This document shows, piece after piece, positions 63,244-64,000 of a DNA stretch of 64,000 nt (within the stretch, counting starts at the first letter, position 1; each line of letters opens with the position of its first letter). The stretch is taken from contig JBOEHK010000004.1 of the NCBI GenBank assembly GCA_050633885.1, forward strand, positions 1-64,000, given 5' to 3'. The notes under the pieces were generated by a model that was given only the letters and a program-made list of their open reading frames with translations, did not search any database and had not been told where the DNA came from. Position numbers and translations under genes: made by a program. Origin of the DNA: JAWSVE01 sp050633885. GTDB taxonomy: Bacteria; Pseudomonadota; Gammaproteobacteria; Pseudomonadales; Cellvibrionaceae.

Positions 63244-64000
63244 TCAATCGATAGAAAATTCTGCACATAACGGTCGATGATCTGAGAGACTGCTCCAATG
63301 AGGGTCATCCAAGCGCTTAGCATCCCAGAGTTTAATGTTTCGATAATAAATGCGGTCCAATTGTAACATGGGCAAGTGCGAAGGAAACGTTCTGGCGGGG
63401 CTACCTTTAATTTCTCTAAAGGCTTCTTTGACGCCTAATAAACTGGCCATTTTCTTATCAAGTGTGCATTTCCAGTCATTGAAGTCACCGGCGATAATGA
63501 GGGGGGCATCTTTCGGTATTTTACGTTTAACCATCTCCACAAGCGACTGGACTTGATGCCGTCTTTCAGACCCCAATAAACCTAAATGCATGCACACGAC
63601 ATGCAGTTTATTATCTATCGTGCCATGTAAAATGCCACGTTGTGAAAACTTAAATTGACTGACATCCGTGTTCTCCCATTGACTAAACGGCTTCTTGCAC
63701 AGAATGGCGTTTCCGTGATGGCCGTGTTGGTAAATGGCGTTTTTTCCATAGGCAAAATGTGGCCACATAGAATCGGCTAAGTATTCAAATTGAGCTTCGG
63801 GAATCCAGTTAGTGTGCTTTTGAGCGTGATGCTCGTGATTACCGAGAACTTCTTGTAAAAATACTAACTCGGCATCCACACTTCGAATAGCTTGTCTAAT
63901 TTCACCGAGGACAAAATTTTTGTTGTTTCGTGTAAAGCCTTTGTGAATATTATACGACAGTACTCGAAAGCGATTTGACTTAGGCGCGTGACCAGATTCA
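63244..64000 (-). CDS. Endonuclease/exonuclease/phosphatase family protein (5' end beyond window)
   Basis: The frame runs from the stop at 63244 up to the window edge without a break, so the start lies outside. Visible residues begin ESGHAPKSNRFRVLSYNIHK and include LVFLQEVLGN with the metal-site Glu, GNAILCKKP, GDFNDWK and the C-terminal SDHRPLCAEF, which are the metal- and phosphate-site motifs of the EEP superfamily. A methionine-like start at 63879 inside the window would remove the first motif and is not the true start. Substrate (nucleic acid, sphingomyelin-type lipid or other) is unknown. Confidence 0.88.
   Translation of the reverse strand, partial: ESGHAPKSNRFRVLSYNIHKGFTRNNKNFVLGEIRQAIRSVDAELVFLQEVLGNHEHHAQKHTNWIPEAQFEYLADSMWPHFAYGKNAIYQHGHHGNAILCKKPFSQWENTDVSQFKFSQRGILHGTIDNKLHVVCMHLGLLGSERRHQVQSLVEMVKRKIPKDAPLIIAGDFNDWKCTLDKKMASLLGVKEAFREIKGSPARTFPSHLPMLQLDRIYYRNIKLWDAKRLDDPHWSSLSDHRPLCAEFSID

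Noticed and set aside
1..64000. CRISPR arrays, insertion sequences or prophage
   Set aside because: No regularly spaced identical repeats, transposase, integrase or phage structural genes were found on either strand.

Overview
The window is a 64 kb piece of chromosome from a low-GC gammaproteobacterium, probably marine. The evidence is the classic gammaproteobacterial block tilS-pyrG-kdsA-eno-ftsB-ispD-ispF-truD-pcm-nlpD-rpoS, a sodium-pumping oxaloacetate decarboxylase (oadGAB), a large TonB-dependent receptor, two S9 prolyl-oligopeptidase-type peptidases and a CPA1 cation/proton antiporter. A Kangiellaceae/Oceanospirillales-like host would fit, but this is inference. No integrase, transposase, phage morphogenesis gene or CRISPR array was seen.

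Layout. 1-3.2 kb: the 5' part of a GGDEF-EAL protein (cut by the window edge) and a Crp/Fnr-type regulator. 3.6-4.8 kb: an unusual fusion of an NlpC/P60-like cysteine-peptidase fold to a DTW-domain (TapT-type) tRNA-modification domain. 4.9-13.4 kb: a peptide-nutrition module on the minus strand, made of a secreted S9 peptidase, a 992-aa TonB-dependent receptor, a secreted protein of unknown role, and a CadC-like winged-helix/TPR regulator broken by two compensating one-base frameshifts. 13.5-17 kb: an MddA-like membrane methyltransferase, greB and a cytoplasmic S9 peptidase. 17.4-30.1 kb: the housekeeping block, ending in rpoS and one tRNA-Arg(ACG). surE is absent between truD and pcm, and a DUF368/PopT-type gene sits between pcm and nlpD. 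30.5-32.7 kb: ggt and a small secreted protein.

32.7-36.6 kb holds the best candidate for an undescribed system: five tightly packed minus-strand genes encoding a receiver-like protein of unknown family, a small CvnD/MglA-like GTPase and three roadblock/LC7-like proteins. A kilobase of gene-free AT-rich DNA follows, then a stand-alone receiver protein on the other strand. The arrangement recalls actinobacterial conservons but has no histidine kinase.

37-40.5 kb is oadGAB. 40.5-46.2 kb is an AT-rich accessory stretch with a MauJ-like gene whose natural start is joined to its body only through an A-AAA-AAG slippery site, a DUF7220-like small membrane protein, an overlapping pair of unknown genes, a broken gene remnant, a SIMPL-domain protein carrying a TonB-box-like motif, a GNAT enzyme and a DUF2058 protein. 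46.5-50 kb holds a histidine-rich polytopic membrane protein and a TetR regulator divergent from an alcohol dehydrogenase/thioesterase pair, with two operator copies between them. 50-55 kb: fpr, a LysR regulator, hemH and the antiporter. 55.6-60.8 kb: an LpxH-like phosphoesterase, an OlsF-like bifunctional acyltransferase and ppk preceded by a possible PHO box. The end holds a DUF3806 protein, an FMN-binding glutamate-synthase-like protein and the 3' part of an endonuclease/exonuclease/phosphatase gene.

One cross-cutting observation: many spacers contain imperfect tandem duplications of roughly 9-21 bp, a pattern no gene call explains.
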